From contig NZ_OY781873.1 in assembly GCF_963677075.1 (NCBI RefSeq), forward strand, positions 2,753,715 through 2,817,714: a stretch of 64,000 nt of DNA, read 5' to 3'. The position numbers and the translations under genes were made by a program. Origin of the DNA: an uncultured Sphaerochaeta sp. (GTDB lineage Bacteria; Spirochaetota; Spirochaetia; Sphaerochaetales; Sphaerochaetaceae). How positions within the stretch are numbered: position 1 is the first letter of the stretch; each line of letters starts with the position of its first letter. Under the pieces are notes generated by a model. It did not search any database, had not been told where the DNA came from, and saw only the letters and a program-made list of their open reading frames with translations. Shown one piece after another: positions 52,436-62,558 of this stretch.

Positions 52436-52792
52436 ATGTCAGTTGTCGATTCTGTAAAAATGCTTGAACTGCGAACCAAGAAGGCTGCAGGCCTGATTGC
52501 AATGCTCCGCAAGGAGAAGGAAGAGTTGCAGGAAAAGTTTGATTTGGTACATGCACACAATGCTGAGCTTGAAGAGTACGTTGAGAGTTTTCAGACGAGC
52601 AACAAACTTATTGAAGATAGTATTGCAAACGCCATGGACAATCTGTCTACCATCGAAGGACTGGATGACGTTCCCCTCCTAGATGATGCTCAGATTGAGT
52701 TGGAAGCCGCAGATGGATTCACCAGTGGTGATGCCCTCATTGATGAGGAAGTCGATCTGGATGCCCTTCTTGAGGACAGTCCCTCTCTCTGA
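52436..52792 (+). CDS. Small coiled-coil protein (ZapB-like in form)
   Basis: 118 aa. Residues about 6-60 form a charged coiled coil (LRTKKAAGLIAMLRKEKEEL, ELEEYVESFQ); the C-terminal half is acidic and probably disordered. It may be a cell-division or scaffolding factor, but the assignment rests on shape only. AAGGAGGAACC precedes the start. It sits between rplT and the 6S RNA gene, a place that recalls zapA next to ssrS in gammaproteobacteria. Confidence 0.65.
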   Translation: MSVVDSVKMLELRTKKAAGLIAMLRKEKEELQEKFDLVHAHNAELEEYVESFQTSNKLIEDSIANAMDNLSTIEGLDDVPLLDDAQIELEAADGFTSGDALIDEEVDLDALLEDSPSL

Positions 52793-52821
52793 TCCTTGTC
52801 CAAGTGTTTGGACACTGTCGT

Positions 52822-52848
52822 AAACGGGGCCCACGGGTCCCGTTTTAT
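52822..52848 (+). terminator. Terminator after the coiled-coil gene
   Basis: AAACGGGGCC pairs with GGTCCCGTTT (one G-U) around CACG, followed by TATT. Confidence 0.8.
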
Positions 52849-52930
52849 TATCTATGCCCCCTTTTACAAAGTGGGTTCTTATTGTACGATGTAGGTGTAG
52901 CAGACACCTGCTCTGATATTTGACAAGTTA

Positions 52931-53118
52931 TTTTCCTGCGGTGTGCGCCTGGAGCCATAGTCTCTTGGCTCAACATACACAAACGGGATGCGGCATAGCT
53001 GATTTGCATTGATCCAACTTCCTTGGGAGTTTAACGGAACAGAATTTTCAGCCAAACTGGTTTCCCACTTGAACCTAAGGTTCAAGAGCAATCTCCGGGT
53101 ACGGCACCGCAGGTTTTC
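52931..53118 (+). ncRNA. ssrS: 6S RNA
   Basis: Recognised from structure. The ends pair: CCTGCGGTG (52935-52943) with CACCGCAGG (53105-53113), and CCTGGAG (52948-52954) with CTCCGGG (53093-53099), forming the closing stem. Near the 3' side is the characteristic hairpin CTTGAACC-TAA-GGTTCAAG (53068-53086), as in the E. coli molecule. The middle is a large bubble with weak pairing, and a TTTTCT tract follows. The length (about 188 nt) is typical. 6S RNA binds the housekeeping RNA polymerase. No clear promoter was assigned. The boundaries are approximate. Confidence 0.85.
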
Positions 53119-53143
53119 TCTTGCATACAGGAATAAATAATCC

Positions 53144-54403
53144 ATGCCAGAACAACAAGATCCTTTGAAGCACTGTATCTTCATCTCCCTCCCCTCCTCG
53201 ATGGAACGAGACATTGGTGATTTCCATGTCGATAGTTCCATAAAGATTCCGGTTCAACTTCCCGATGGGAAGACCAAGATAGATGCAACGACCGATATAT
53301 CCATTGAGTTGATTGTTGCCGGAATGTTGAAAATCATCTCTTTCCACTGGGAGCATGAACACGCTTCATATTACCGTGATTTTGTACTTGCAGTCCAACC
53401 GGACGCTCCCGAGGAGCTTACCTTAGCTGCAATAGCCCAAGAAAAGAAAGGCAACTACACCTTTGCTGAAGAACTCTTCCTCGCAGTGATCCGACTCGCA
53501 CCACAAAGTACTTCGTTCATCAACTTGGCCACTCTCTACAGCAGGATGGCTATCCAGGATAGTGAGAAAGGCGAGGTCTATGATCTCTATCAGCAGAAGA
53601 TGATCAACATCCTGCATGAAGGGCTGGAAGTAGTTGGTGAAGAGGCCTCACTCTATAGCGAAATAGGATTCTTCCACCTTTACCAAGGGAATGTAGAACT
53701 CGCTGGGGAATATCTTGAACAATATCTTGAGCTTGCTGAAGATGGCGAGAAAAAAAAGCATGTCATGAACATCATGAAAGACATCAAAACCAAGCTCAAT
53801 GATGATGCAAACCTCATGCAGGCCTATGATGCAATCCAGATGAATGATGAAGAGAAAGCACTGGAACTTTTGGCATCCTATATCAAGGATAACCCAAAGA
53901 TCTGGAATGCATGGTTTCTCAAGGGCTGGGCACTTAGACGCCTATCGCGCTTCCAGGAAGCTGAAGAAGCATTGGTACAAGCCCTTGCTTGGACAAAAGG
54001 AAGCAGTGACATCTATAATGAACTTGCGCTCTGCAGCATTGAAACGGGGAAAGCAGAACTTGCCAAGACCTACCTCAATACAGCAGTGGACCTCGATGAT
54101 GATAATATTACACTGGTGAGCAACCTCGCCTACCTCCATCTCAAGGATGGGGAACTTGATGAAGCTCGGAAGTTTCTCGAGATGGCTCGAGGCATCGACC
54201 CCAATGATCCCGTGATCATCCAGCTGATGAAGGACTACCAGAACCAGAGTGGAGAGATCCTCTCCTCCCCCGTCGTTGAAGAGCTTGTCAGCGCAGAAGA
54301 AGTCATCACACAGAGCAAGGAAGAACACCCCTTCTCCATTCAAGGAAAAGAAGAGACCGACGACATTGAGGCTGCTTTTTCCCTGGAGGATGAGGAGCGA
54401 TGA
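53144..54403 (+). CDS. Tetratricopeptide repeat protein
   Basis: 419 aa, cytosolic by sequence. After an N-terminal domain (about 1-75, ISLPSSMERDIGDFHV) there are several TPR units: AAIAQEKKGNYTFAEELFLAV, EIGFFHLYQGNVELAGEYLEQ, LKGWALRRLSRFQEAEEALV, NELALCSIETGKAELAKTYL and LAYLHLKDGELDEARKFLE. The tail (from about 385) is acidic. TPRs mediate protein contacts; the partner is unknown. It overlaps tsaE by 4 bp, so the two are cotranslated. Confidence 0.8.
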   Translation: MPEQQDPLKHCIFISLPSSMERDIGDFHVDSSIKIPVQLPDGKTKIDATTDISIELIVAGMLKIISFHWEHEHASYYRDFVLAVQPDAPEELTLAAIAQEKKGNYTFAEELFLAVIRLAPQSTSFINLATLYSRMAIQDSEKGEVYDLYQQKMINILHEGLEVVGEEASLYSEIGFFHLYQGNVELAGEYLEQYLELAEDGEKKKHVMNIMKDIKTKLNDDANLMQAYDAIQMNDEEKALELLASYIKDNPKIWNAWFLKGWALRRLSRFQEAEEALVQALAWTKGSSDIYNELALCSIETGKAELAKTYLNTAVDLDDDNITLVSNLAYLHLKDGELDEARKFLEMARGIDPNDPVIIQLMKDYQNQSGEILSSPVVEELVSAEEVITQSKEEHPFSIQGKEETDDIEAAFSLEDEER

Positions 54404-54819
54404 CCGTCACCACCCACAGTGAAGAGGAGACAAGGAACCTTGGCAAAAGCATAGCAAAGCAATGTAAGCCAGGTACAGTTATCTCCTTACGCGGTAGTCT
54501 CGGATCAGGGAAAACCGTATTTGCGAAGGGTCTTGCCGAAGGATTGGGAATTGGGGAGTCCATTGTCAGTCCAACCTTCACGCTCATCCAAGAGTATGAA
54601 GGATCACTTCCACTCTACCATATGGATCTCTACCGAATCGAAGGCATTGAAGAGTTTGAGATGATTGGAGGAGAGGAACTACTCTATGGAAAGGGAGTCA
54701 CCCTTATAGAGTGGAGTGAAAAGGTTGAGGAGCTGCTTCCCGATTCAACAATTTTTGTGCATATTAGAATTATGCCTAATCAAGAAAGAATGATCACCCT
54801 CGAAGGGGTCCAGCTATGA
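54400..54819 (+). CDS. tsaE: TsaE, ATPase for tRNA t6A synthesis
   Basis: 139 aa, short P-loop ATPase. Walker A GSLGSGKTVFAKGLAEGL at residues about 31-48, the family motif SPTFTLIQEYEG and the YHMDLYRIE Walker B-type segment, then LIEWSEKVEELLP. It works with TsaB and TsaD to make N6-threonylcarbamoyladenosine at position 37 of tRNAs that read ANN codons. It overlaps tsaB by 4 bp. Confidence 0.94.
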   Translation: MTVTTHSEEETRNLGKSIAKQCKPGTVISLRGSLGSGKTVFAKGLAEGLGIGESIVSPTFTLIQEYEGSLPLYHMDLYRIEGIEEFEMIGGEELLYGKGVTLIEWSEKVEELLPDSTIFVHIRIMPNQERMITLEGVQL

Positions 54820-55529
54820 ATGTTCTTGCATGTGACACTGCAACAGCAGTTATGCACCTTGCGCTTGTCCGATTTGAAGAAGACAAGCCGGTTTTCTATG
54901 AAACCAGTGCAACCACATTGGGGAACAAACATTCCGAGTTGCTGATTCCCAGAATTCTTGAGCTCTGTGGTCGATGCAACATCGATCTAAAAGACCTAGA
55001 TTTGCTGGTATGTACCAGCGGACCCGGCTCTTTCACTGGGCTCAGAATTGCCATGAGCACCCTCAAAGGAATCTCTCTTGCGACAGGCAAACCCTTGGTT
55101 TCCATCCCAACCCTGGATGTCTACCAAGGGTGCGTCAACATATACCCGGGAGCAGTACTTGCAACCATTGATGCGAAAAAGCAGCGCTTCTATGCGGCTC
55201 TTTTTGTAGATGGACAACGCAAAAGTGAAGATCTTGATCTCACTGCCCAGCAGATCGAGCAACTGCTCTCAGGATACCCTTCCATCCTCCTTACGGGAGC
55301 CGATGCATCTCTCCTTGCCCATAAACTCAGCGAACCCTTACAAGAGAAAGTTCTCGTTGACACCCATGCTGGTGCAAATCTGGCTCTTGTCCTTGCAGAG
55401 ATGGGAAGGAAGCAGTATCTGGAGAAAGGTAGTGACGACGTGGGAAAAGGACCTTCCTATGTACGTAAAAGTGACGCTGAAATTGCATTACAAAAGATAA
55501 TCCATTCTTTGGAGGTTTTACATGATTGA
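54816..55529 (+). CDS. tsaB: TsaB, scaffold protein for tRNA t6A synthesis
   Basis: 237 aa, ASKHA-fold pseudo-enzyme. Starts NVLACDTATAVMHLAL, then ETSATTLGNKHSELLIPRI and the family motif DLLVCTSGPGSFTGLRIAMSTLKGI, with ATIDAKKQRFYAALF after it. It forms a heterodimer with TsaD, whose gene is elsewhere. Overlaps trxB by 8 bp. Confidence 0.93.
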   Translation: MNVLACDTATAVMHLALVRFEEDKPVFYETSATTLGNKHSELLIPRILELCGRCNIDLKDLDLLVCTSGPGSFTGLRIAMSTLKGISLATGKPLVSIPTLDVYQGCVNIYPGAVLATIDAKKQRFYAALFVDGQRKSEDLDLTAQQIEQLLSGYPSILLTGADASLLAHKLSEPLQEKVLVDTHAGANLALVLAEMGRKQYLEKGSDDVGKGPSYVRKSDAEIALQKIIHSLEVLHD

Positions 55530-56460
55530 ACAAGATGTACTGATCATTGGATCAGGGGTTGCTGGAATGTCCGCAGCCCAATACGCAGCACGTGCTGGTC
55601 GCTCAGTTACCCTGTTGGAGTCTATTGCTCCAGGCGGACAGACCATGTACATCGATATGATTGAGAACTATCCCGGTTTTGATCAGCCGATCAGCGGCTA
55701 TGAAATTGGTATGAAGTTCCATGCCCAAGCAGAGGCTTTTGGCGCAAACCTTGTGTATGCCACGGTCTCCTCACTCAAGAAAGAGGACGAGGTATTTACT
55801 GCAGAGACAGTTGACGGGGAAACCTACAAGGCAAGAGCCGTCATCTTTGCTACTGGAGCAAAACACCGACATCTGGGAGTTGAGGGCGAAGAAAAGTACA
55901 ACGGCAAGGGTGTCTCCTATTGCGGTACTTGTGACGGGCCCTTCTTCAAGGGGAAAAGAATCTTGGTCGTAGGTGGTGGTGATACAGCACTTACAGACGC
56001 CATCTATCTTTCCAAGCTCAGTGAACACATCACCCTGATCCACCGTAAGGATCGTTTTAGGGCACAAGATCACCTGGTTGACCAAATTGAGCGTAACAAG
56101 AACGTGGAAATTGTCATGCAGCACACCGTCGAGCGCATCAACGGAGATGGAGAGAAAGTCACCTCTGTCCTGCTCAATGACTTGGCAAATGACAAGCAGT
56201 ATGAACGAGAATTTGATGCTGTCTTCATCTTTGTTGGAATGATTCCTCAGACTGAACTCCTTGACAAATCAGTGCTTGATGAGAGCGGATACGTTCTTAC
56301 CAACGAGCGGATGGAGACCTCCATCCCTGGTCTGTATGCGGTAGGAGATGTGAGAGACACTGTGTTCAGGCAGTTGGTGACAGCAGCCAGTGATGGAGCC
56401 ATTGCTGCCCACTGCTCAAGTGAGTATATCGACGAATTGGAGGGAAATGCATACCGCTAG
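55522..56460 (+). CDS. trxB: Thioredoxin reductase
   Basis: 312 aa. FAD motif IIGSGVAGMSAAQYAARAG, redox motif CGTCDG near residue 133, NADPH motif VVGGGDTALTDAIYLSKL and the C-terminal FAD contact VGDVRDTVFRQLVTAASDGA. It passes electrons from NADPH to thioredoxin. The redox Cys pair spells CGTC where CATC or CAVC is more usual. It overlaps the tsaB end by 8 bp with GGAGG just before the start. Confidence 0.92.
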   Translation: MIEQDVLIIGSGVAGMSAAQYAARAGRSVTLLESIAPGGQTMYIDMIENYPGFDQPISGYEIGMKFHAQAEAFGANLVYATVSSLKKEDEVFTAETVDGETYKARAVIFATGAKHRHLGVEGEEKYNGKGVSYCGTCDGPFFKGKRILVVGGGDTALTDAIYLSKLSEHITLIHRKDRFRAQDHLVDQIERNKNVEIVMQHTVERINGDGEKVTSVLLNDLANDKQYEREFDAVFIFVGMIPQTELLDKSVLDESGYVLTNERMETSIPGLYAVGDVRDTVFRQLVTAASDGAIAAHCSSEYIDELEGNAYR

Positions 56461-56532
56461 GATGCATTTCCTAACTCATATATCACACAAATCTCCTTGA
56501 CGATGACATAGCCTTAGTGTTCTAATTGAGGC

Positions 56533-57987
56533 ATGAATATTTGTATGGTATCGAGTGAATCTGTTCCCTTTTCTAAATCAGGGGGGCTTGCAGACGTAGT
56601 TGGGGCACTATCGGGAGCCCTCGCCATGATTGGTGAAGAGGTCCGAGTAGTGCTTCCTCTCTATGGGAGTGTCGATAGAACAACCTTCACTGATTTACCG
56701 TTTCAAGGAGAGGTTTCTCTTCTGGGAAGCACGGAGTCAGTAACTTTCTGCGAGACCCGTCTTGGAAAGGTGACGTATTATTTTGTACAACACCCCTATT
56801 ATACGGACAAAAAGGGGATTTATGGAGATACCTCTTTTACCCCGTACCACGACAACCTAAAACGGTTCACTATCTTGAATAAGGCTGCTTTGGTTCTCTG
56901 CAAACTTCTCGACTGGAAAGTCGATATCATGCATTGTCATGATTGGACTTGTGGATTCCTTCCCTATCTCCTTTCTTTGCATGATGATCCGTTTTACCAG
57001 AAAACCAAGAGCGTAATGACCATCCACAATCTGGCCTATCAGGGAGAATTCTCACGCTTGGAGTTGCTCAGTACAGATATCTTGCCAGACAATAGGATGT
57101 TCAGTGGTGAGAAGCCAACCAAGCGCACCAATATGCTGAAAACCGGTCTGGAATTTGCCGACCGTATCACTACCGTCAGCCCTACCTATGCGAAGGAAAT
57201 CCAAAGCAAAGAGTATGGTTGCTCTTTGGATGGACTGCTCACTGAACGTTCAGCTGACCTGGAGGGTATCATCAATGGTATCGATCCGGATGAGTGGAAT
57301 CCCGAGACAGACCCCTTCATAGACCACCATTTCTCTGCACATGCTCAGCAAGGGAAACAGGCTATCAAGGCAGAACTGCAAGAGGAGTTCAATCTTCCGA
57401 AGGACCCCTCCATACCACTCTTTGCCATGATCAGTCGACTTGCCGAACAAAAGGGATTCGTCGAATTGCTTGAAGGATCTCCCTGTGCCCTGGAGCAGAT
57501 GCTGCAAAAGCACACCATGCAGATGATCCTTATAGGTACCGGTGACTCGGCGATGGAGATCAAGCTTCGGGAACTCGGGGAGCGATATGAAAATCTCTCA
57601 GTGAATATCCTCTTCAGCAACAAGGCGGCTCACCGTCTTGAAGCCGGAGCAGACTTCTTCCTGATGCCCAGCCGATATGAACCATGTGGGCTCAACCAAC
57701 TGTACAGCCTACGGTATGGCACCTTGCCGGTGGCTCGAAAGACAGGAGGTCTTGCCGACAGCATTATCGATCTGGATGAGAGACCAAAGGAAGGAACCGG
57801 CATTCTCTTTGAGAGTATGAGCGCTCGTGGTATACTTGAGGCAGTTGAAAGGGCAATACATTGGTGGGAGAAAGGGCCAAAGACACTTCAGACCATTCGA
57901 GAACGATGCATGCTTTGGGACAGTTCATGGGAACGGTCGGCCAAGGCATATCAAACAGTATATAGATCCAGCTTAAGGGGGAAATGA
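56533..57987 (+). CDS. glgA: Glycogen synthase (GT5)
   Basis: 484-aa ADP-glucose-dependent glucosyltransferase that extends alpha-1,4-glucan chains. [12 protein letters not shown] at the N-terminus is the donor-binding KTGGL-type motif; later motifs are [39 protein letters not shown], and [10 protein letters not shown] near the C-terminus. It ends one base before glgC, so the two act together. Confidence 0.95.
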   Translation: [484 protein letters not shown]

Positions 57988-57988
57988 C

Positions 57989-59284
57989 ATGCGAACTAGA
58001 GAAAAAACGATTGCGATTGTACTTGGCGGGGGAAAAGGTACCAGGCTGTACCCTCTCACCATGGATCGTGCCAAACCTGCAGTTCCCTTCGCTGGAAAGT
58101 ACCGATTGGTGGATATTCCAATCTCCAATTGTATCAACAGTGAAATCAGGCAGATTTACATCCTCACCCAGTTCAACTCCGCCTCTCTTCACAACCATAT
58201 CTCCAATACCTATATCTTCGATACCTTTTCAAACGGGTTTGTCGAGATTCTTGCTGCAGAGCAGACTAATCAAACTGATACCTGGTACCAAGGTACCGCT
58301 GACGCTGTTCGTAAGAACTTGAAGCACTTCCACGACCAGAATGCCGACTACTACATCATTCTCAGTGGAGACCAACTCTACAGAATGGACCTTGGACAAA
58401 TGCTCGACAGACATATCAAGAGCGGTGCAGAACTGACTATCGCATCCAAGCCCATCAGCAGAGAGCAAGCAACAGGGTTGGGTATCATCGGCTGCGACAA
58501 GGAAGGAATGATCACCGATTTCTACGAGAAACCAGCTATCGACCTGGATATCAGTGAATACAAAGTTGGTGATGATTTCATGTTTTCTTCACTTGGAGTC
58601 CATGTAGGCCCAAGCAATGAGTATCTTGCAAGTATGGGAATCTACATTTTCAATGCACAAACGATGGAAGAGGTTCTGAACAACGACAAGACGGATTTTG
58701 GAAAGGAAATCATACCCGATGTCATCAAGCAGAGAAAGGTTGCCACCTACCTCTTTGATGGGTTTTGGGAGGATATTGGAACGATCAAGGCCTTCTACGA
58801 GACCAATCTCGACTTGGCTTCGATCAACCCACAGTTCAACTTCTATGACGAAAGAATGCCGATCTACACCCACCGCAGACACTTGCCTGCTACGAAGGTG
58901 AATTTCTGCAATATCTCAAACTCACTTACCAGTGAGGGATCGATCATAACCAATGCCTACATCGTAAACTCCATCATCGGTGTACGTACCATTATTGAGT
59001 CCGGTGCATCCCTTGATGGTGTCTACTGCATGGGAGCTTCGTTCTATGAGACACAGGAACAGAAGGCCGAGAATGCGAAGAAAGGCATTCCCAACATAGG
59101 TATCGGCAGGGGAACCATTATCCGAAAGGCAATCATAGACCAGAATGCCCGAATCGGTGATGGATGCCGTATAGGAATTGATGACATTCCTCGCCAGGAA
59201 GGGGATTTTGCCATGTATTCCATTCATGATGGAATTATCGTCATCAACAAGAATGCCATTATCAAGAATGGAACGGTAATGTAA
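57989..59284 (+). CDS. glgC: Glucose-1-phosphate adenylyltransferase
   Basis: 431 aa; makes ADP-glucose from glucose 1-phosphate and ATP. N-terminal nucleotidyl motif LGGGKGTRLYPLTMDRAKPAVPFAGKY, substrate loop FYEKPA, IILSGDQLYRMD, and a C-terminal left-handed beta-helix with hexapeptide repeats (GSIITNAYIVNSIIG, RIGDGCRIGIDD). AAGGGGG precedes the start. Allosteric control is usual in the family. Confidence 0.95.
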   Translation: MRTREKTIAIVLGGGKGTRLYPLTMDRAKPAVPFAGKYRLVDIPISNCINSEIRQIYILTQFNSASLHNHISNTYIFDTFSNGFVEILAAEQTNQTDTWYQGTADAVRKNLKHFHDQNADYYIILSGDQLYRMDLGQMLDRHIKSGAELTIASKPISREQATGLGIIGCDKEGMITDFYEKPAIDLDISEYKVGDDFMFSSLGVHVGPSNEYLASMGIYIFNAQTMEEVLNNDKTDFGKEIIPDVIKQRKVATYLFDGFWEDIGTIKAFYETNLDLASINPQFNFYDERMPIYTHRRHLPATKVNFCNISNSLTSEGSIITNAYIVNSIIGVRTIIESGASLDGVYCMGASFYETQEQKAENAKKGIPNIGIGRGTIIRKAIIDQNARIGDGCRIGIDDIPRQEGDFAMYSIHDGIIVINKNAIIKNGTVM

Positions 59285-59305
59285 TAACAATCAGGTATTT
59301 CTACA

Positions 59306-59336
59306 CAGCGGAAGAGATTAATCTTCCGCTGTTTCT
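59306..59336 (+). terminator. Terminator after glgC
   Basis: CAGCGGAAGA pairs with TCTTCCGCTG around a 6-nt loop, then TTTCTTTG. Confidence 0.85.
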
Positions 59337-59348
59337 TTGTTTGTATGC

Positions 59349-59377
59349 TTTTCATAATCCGCTATACAGGCTATAAT
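59349..59377 (+). promoter_or_regulatory. Promoter of the FGGY kinase gene
   Basis: TTTTCA (59349-59354), 17 bp, TATAAT (59372-59377). No TGCGTT-N6-AACGCA operator was seen at this promoter. Confidence 0.5.
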
Positions 59378-59395
59378 TATAGAAAGGAGTAGCAC

Positions 59396-60997
59396 ATGCT
59401 GAATAATGCAATTACACAAGAGATTGTCAATGGCCAGACAATGCTCGGTATTGAACTTGGTTCCACGAGAATCAAGGCAGTTTTGATCAACTCGGAAAAC
59501 CAGCCCATCGCCCAAGGGGGGCATGACTGGAAAAACACCTTATTCAATGGAATCTGGACATATAGTCTTGAGGATGTATGGAAAGGCATCTCAACCTGCT
59601 TCGCCAACCTCCAGAAAGAGGTACAAAGCAACTATGGTGTTCCACTGAAAAAACTAAAATCCATGGGTGTCAGTGCAATGATGCATGGCTATCTTGCCTT
59701 TGACGAAAAGGGACAACTCCTTGTCCCCTTCAGAACCTGGAGAAATACGATTACCGCCAAGGCCGCAGAAGAATTGAGTGACCTCTTCGATTATCCTGTT
59801 CCAGAGCGCTGGTCCATCAGCCACCTCTATCATGCCATTCTCAGTGGAGAAGAACATGTAGGAGATATATCCTTTCTCACCACCCTTGCTGGATACGTTC
59901 ACTGGCAGCTTACCGGAGAGAAAGTACTGGGTATTGGTGATGCTTCAGGTATGTTCCCGATTGATACAGCAAGCGGACACTATGACACTGAAATGCTTGA
60001 TCGATTTGCAGACAAGATCCAAGATCGGAAATACCCTTGGGATTTAATCTCCATTCTACCTTCCATTTTACCGGCAGGGGATCAAGCAGGCGTATTGAGT
60101 AAGCAAGGTGCTGCCTTGATCGACCCAAGTGGTATGCTTGAAGCAGGTACCCCACTCTGCCCTCCCGAGGGAGATGCAGGTACTGGAATGGTTGCAACCA
60201 ATTCTGTGGCAAAGCGAACAGGTAATGTGTCAGCTGGTACTTCCGTATTTGCCATGATTGTCCTGGAGAAGCCTCTTTCCAAGAGCTACAACAAGTTCAT
60301 TGACCTGGTCACCACCCCGGATGGGTCACTGGTGGCAATGAGCCATGGCAATAACTGCACCGGAGAGTATGATGCATGGATGCGATTGTTCAATGAGGTT
60401 GTTGAAACCCTTGGCTTCTCAGTTTCCAAGGGAGCGTTTTATGACAAGCTCCTCTTCAAGGCACTGGAAGGTGACAAGGATTGTGGCGGACTCCTGCCGT
60501 ACAACTACATCAGCGGAGAAACCATGACTGATATCAATGAAGGACGACCGCTCTTTGTCAGGGAGACCAAGAACTCCTTCACCCTTGCTAATTTCATGCG
60601 TTCCCAACTCTTCACTGCACTTGGGGTACTAAGAATCGGCATGGATATTCTCTTTGAAGAGGAACATGTTGCTATCGACGCCATCAACGGTCATGGTGGA
60701 TTCTTCAAGACAGCGGAAGTTGGACAAAAGATGATGGCAAGTGCTCTACATACACCTATTTCTGTGTTGAAGACCGCTGGAGAAGGTGGAGCATGGGGCA
60801 TCGCTCTGCTTGCTGCCTATATGGCCCAAAAGAAGGATGAGACCCTCTCTGAATACCTTGATTCAAAGGTATTTGCCTCTGCTGAGGTAACGACCATTGA
60901 ACCGACTGAAGAGGATATTGCTGGCTTCAATGCATTCCTTGCACGATACAAGCAGGGCCTTCCTGTTGAAAAGGCTGCAGTAGCACATCTTAAATAA
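59396..60997 (+). CDS. FGGY-family sugar kinase, probable L-ribulokinase
   Basis: 533 aa. N-terminal phosphate loop [26 protein letters not shown], and a second ATP-domain signature region ([52 protein letters not shown]). FGGY kinases phosphorylate sugars such as L-ribulose, D-xylulose or glycerol. Its position beside araA, facing it across a shared terminator, favours L-ribulose 5-phosphate formation, i.e. araB. Specificity cannot be read from sequence alone. AAAGGAG precedes the start. Confidence 0.8.
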   Translation: MLNNAITQEIVNGQTMLGIELGSTRIKAVLINSENQPIAQGGHDWKNTLFNGIWTYSLEDVWKGISTCFANLQKEVQSNYGVPLKKLKSMGVSAMMHGYLAFDEKGQLLVPFRTWRNTITAKAAEELSDLFDYPVPERWSISHLYHAILSGEEHVGDISFLTTLAGYVHWQLTGEKVLGIGDASGMFPIDTASGHYDTEMLDRFADKIQDRKYPWDLISILPSILPAGDQAGVLSKQGAALIDPSGMLEAGTPLCPPEGDAGTGMVATNSVAKRTGNVSAGTSVFAMIVLEKPLSKSYNKFIDLVTTPDGSLVAMSHGNNCTGEYDAWMRLFNEVVETLGFSVSKGAFYDKLLFKALEGDKDCGGLLPYNYISGETMTDINEGRPLFVRETKNSFTLANFMRSQLFTALGVLRIGMDILFEEEHVAIDAINGHGGFFKTAEVGQKMMASALHTPISVLKTAGEGGAWGIALLAAYMAQKKDETLSEYLDSKVFASAEVTTIEPTEEDIAGFNAFLARYKQGLPVEKAAVAHLK

Positions 60998-61017
60998 CTG
61001 AGAGCATAAATGCATTA

Positions 61018-61052
61018 AAGAGGTCGATTCCTAATGGAGTCGACCTCTTCTT
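61018..61052. terminator. Terminator between the kinase gene and araA
   Basis: AAGAGGTCGA pairs with TCGACCTCTT over a 12-nt loop; A/T-rich on both sides, serving the convergent pair. Confidence 0.8.
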
Positions 61053-61073
61053 ATTATCTATTGCCTATCTCTG

Positions 61074-62558
61074 TTACTTGAGCTTCCAAGCAAGATCGGA
61101 AAGGAACAGCTGCTGCTTCATTGAAGCAACGGTAACATCCTTATGGATATGTACGAATTCAATACCCATAATCTCACACCAATCCTCCAACATCTCTGCT
61201 GTGGCATCATAACTCAGCACTGCATGGTGGGCTCCGCCGGCAAGCATCCAAAGATGTGCTGCCTGGTATAAATCGGGTTCGGGTTTCCACATGACTCTTG
61301 CAACAGGAAGGTTCGGCATCTTATAGATTGGCTTCACCACCTCGATCTCGTTCACTATCAGTCGCAGGCGTCCCCCCATGTCAATCAGGGATGCAAGGAC
61401 TGCTCTCCCTGGATGTCCTTCAAAGACAAGACGGGCAGGGGGTTCCTTCCCCCCGATACCTAGTTCATGGACCTCAATCCGTGCTTTCTCTTTGGTGATG
61501 GTAGGACAGATCTCGAGCATATGCGCTCCAAGTGAGAGCTCATTGCCTTTCTCCATATGGTAGGTATAGTCTTCCATGAAGGTAGTACCACCTTCCATAC
61601 CTTCGGTCATCCTCTTTACCAAGCTGGTCATGGCAGAAACTTTCCAGTCCCCTTCCCCACCGTAGCCGTATCCTTCGGCCATCAGATCCTGACTCGCAAG
61701 ACCAGGCAACTGGCGCATAGCCTGCAGGTCCTCGAATGTATTTGAGAAAGCAGAGATTCCTTCCCGCTCGAAGAAATGTCGCATGGCGACCTCTTCCCGT
61801 GCCTGGTAACGAACGGTTTCCAAATCCTTGGTGGTAAACACATACTTCTCTGTATATGCATCCATCTGGGCGTCCACCTCAGCATCAGTGACCGCTTCGA
61901 TCTCCTTGATCAAGTCACCTACACCCCAAGTATTCACCTGCCAGCCGAGCTGCATTTGCACCCCGACCTTATCACCTTCAGTGACTGCTACATTTCTCAT
62001 ATTGTCACCGAATCGCATCACCTTCAGCTTCCTGCTCTCTATTGCACCAATTGCTGAACGCATCCAGGAACCAAGCTTTTTCTGGACTTCATCATCTTCC
62101 CAGAACCCAGTGATGATCTTTCGACCCATACGCATCCTGGCAGCAATGAATCCATGTTCACGGTCCCCATGGGCAGACTGATTCAGATTCATGAAATCCA
62201 TATCAATTTCCGTATCGGGTATCATGCGATTGAACTGGGTATGGAGATGGCAATACGGCTTCTGCAACAGGGAAAAACCATTGATCCACATCTTTGATGG
62301 GGAAAAGGTGTGCATCCAGGTGATGATCCCTGCACAGGTATCATCATAATTTGCGTCCTTGATGCATTGCTCAATCTCTTCAGGAGTCTTGAGTGTCGCC
62401 TTGTACACAACCTTGCAAGGCAGCTTACCAGAAGCATTCAATCCCTCCACCATCTGCTGTGCATGACTTGCTACTTCATTGAGTGTCTCTGGTCCATACA
62501 GGAACTGTGATCCTACCAAAAACCAGAACTCATACATATCAATTGATTTTCTTTGCAT
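61074..62558 (-). CDS. araA: L-arabinose isomerase
   Basis: 494 aa; converts L-arabinose to L-ribulose in the cytosol, metal-dependent. The start at 62558 (MQRKSIDMYEFWFLVGSQ) is chosen because AAGGGGG precedes it and the family begins there; the ATG at 62666 would read through the operator. Conserved active-site blocks: MEDYTYHMEKGNELSLGAHMLEICP with catalytic Glu and His, and GGAHHAVLSYDATAEMLEDW with the late His. It is divergent from the LacI-family gene. Confidence 0.96.
   Translation of the reverse strand: MQRKSIDMYEFWFLVGSQFLYGPETLNEVASHAQQMVEGLNASGKLPCKVVYKATLKTPEEIEQCIKDANYDDTCAGIITWMHTFSPSKMWINGFSLLQKPYCHLHTQFNRMIPDTEIDMDFMNLNQSAHGDREHGFIAARMRMGRKIITGFWEDDEVQKKLGSWMRSAIGAIESRKLKVMRFGDNMRNVAVTEGDKVGVQMQLGWQVNTWGVGDLIKEIEAVTDAEVDAQMDAYTEKYVFTTKDLETVRYQAREEVAMRHFFEREGISAFSNTFEDLQAMRQLPGLASQDLMAEGYGYGGEGDWKVSAMTSLVKRMTEGMEGGTTFMEDYTYHMEKGNELSLGAHMLEICPTITKEKARIEVHELGIGGKEPPARLVFEGHPGRAVLASLIDMGGRLRLIVNEIEVVKPIYKMPNLPVARVMWKPEPDLYQAAHLWMLAGGAHHAVLSYDATAEMLEDWCEIMGIEFVHIHKDVTVASMKQQLFLSDLAWKLK

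Noticed and set aside
52879..53241. 120-codon minus-strand frame opposite the 6S RNA
   Set aside because: The interval is explained by the 6S RNA fold, the frame overlaps the TPR gene start, has no ribosome site and resembles no family.
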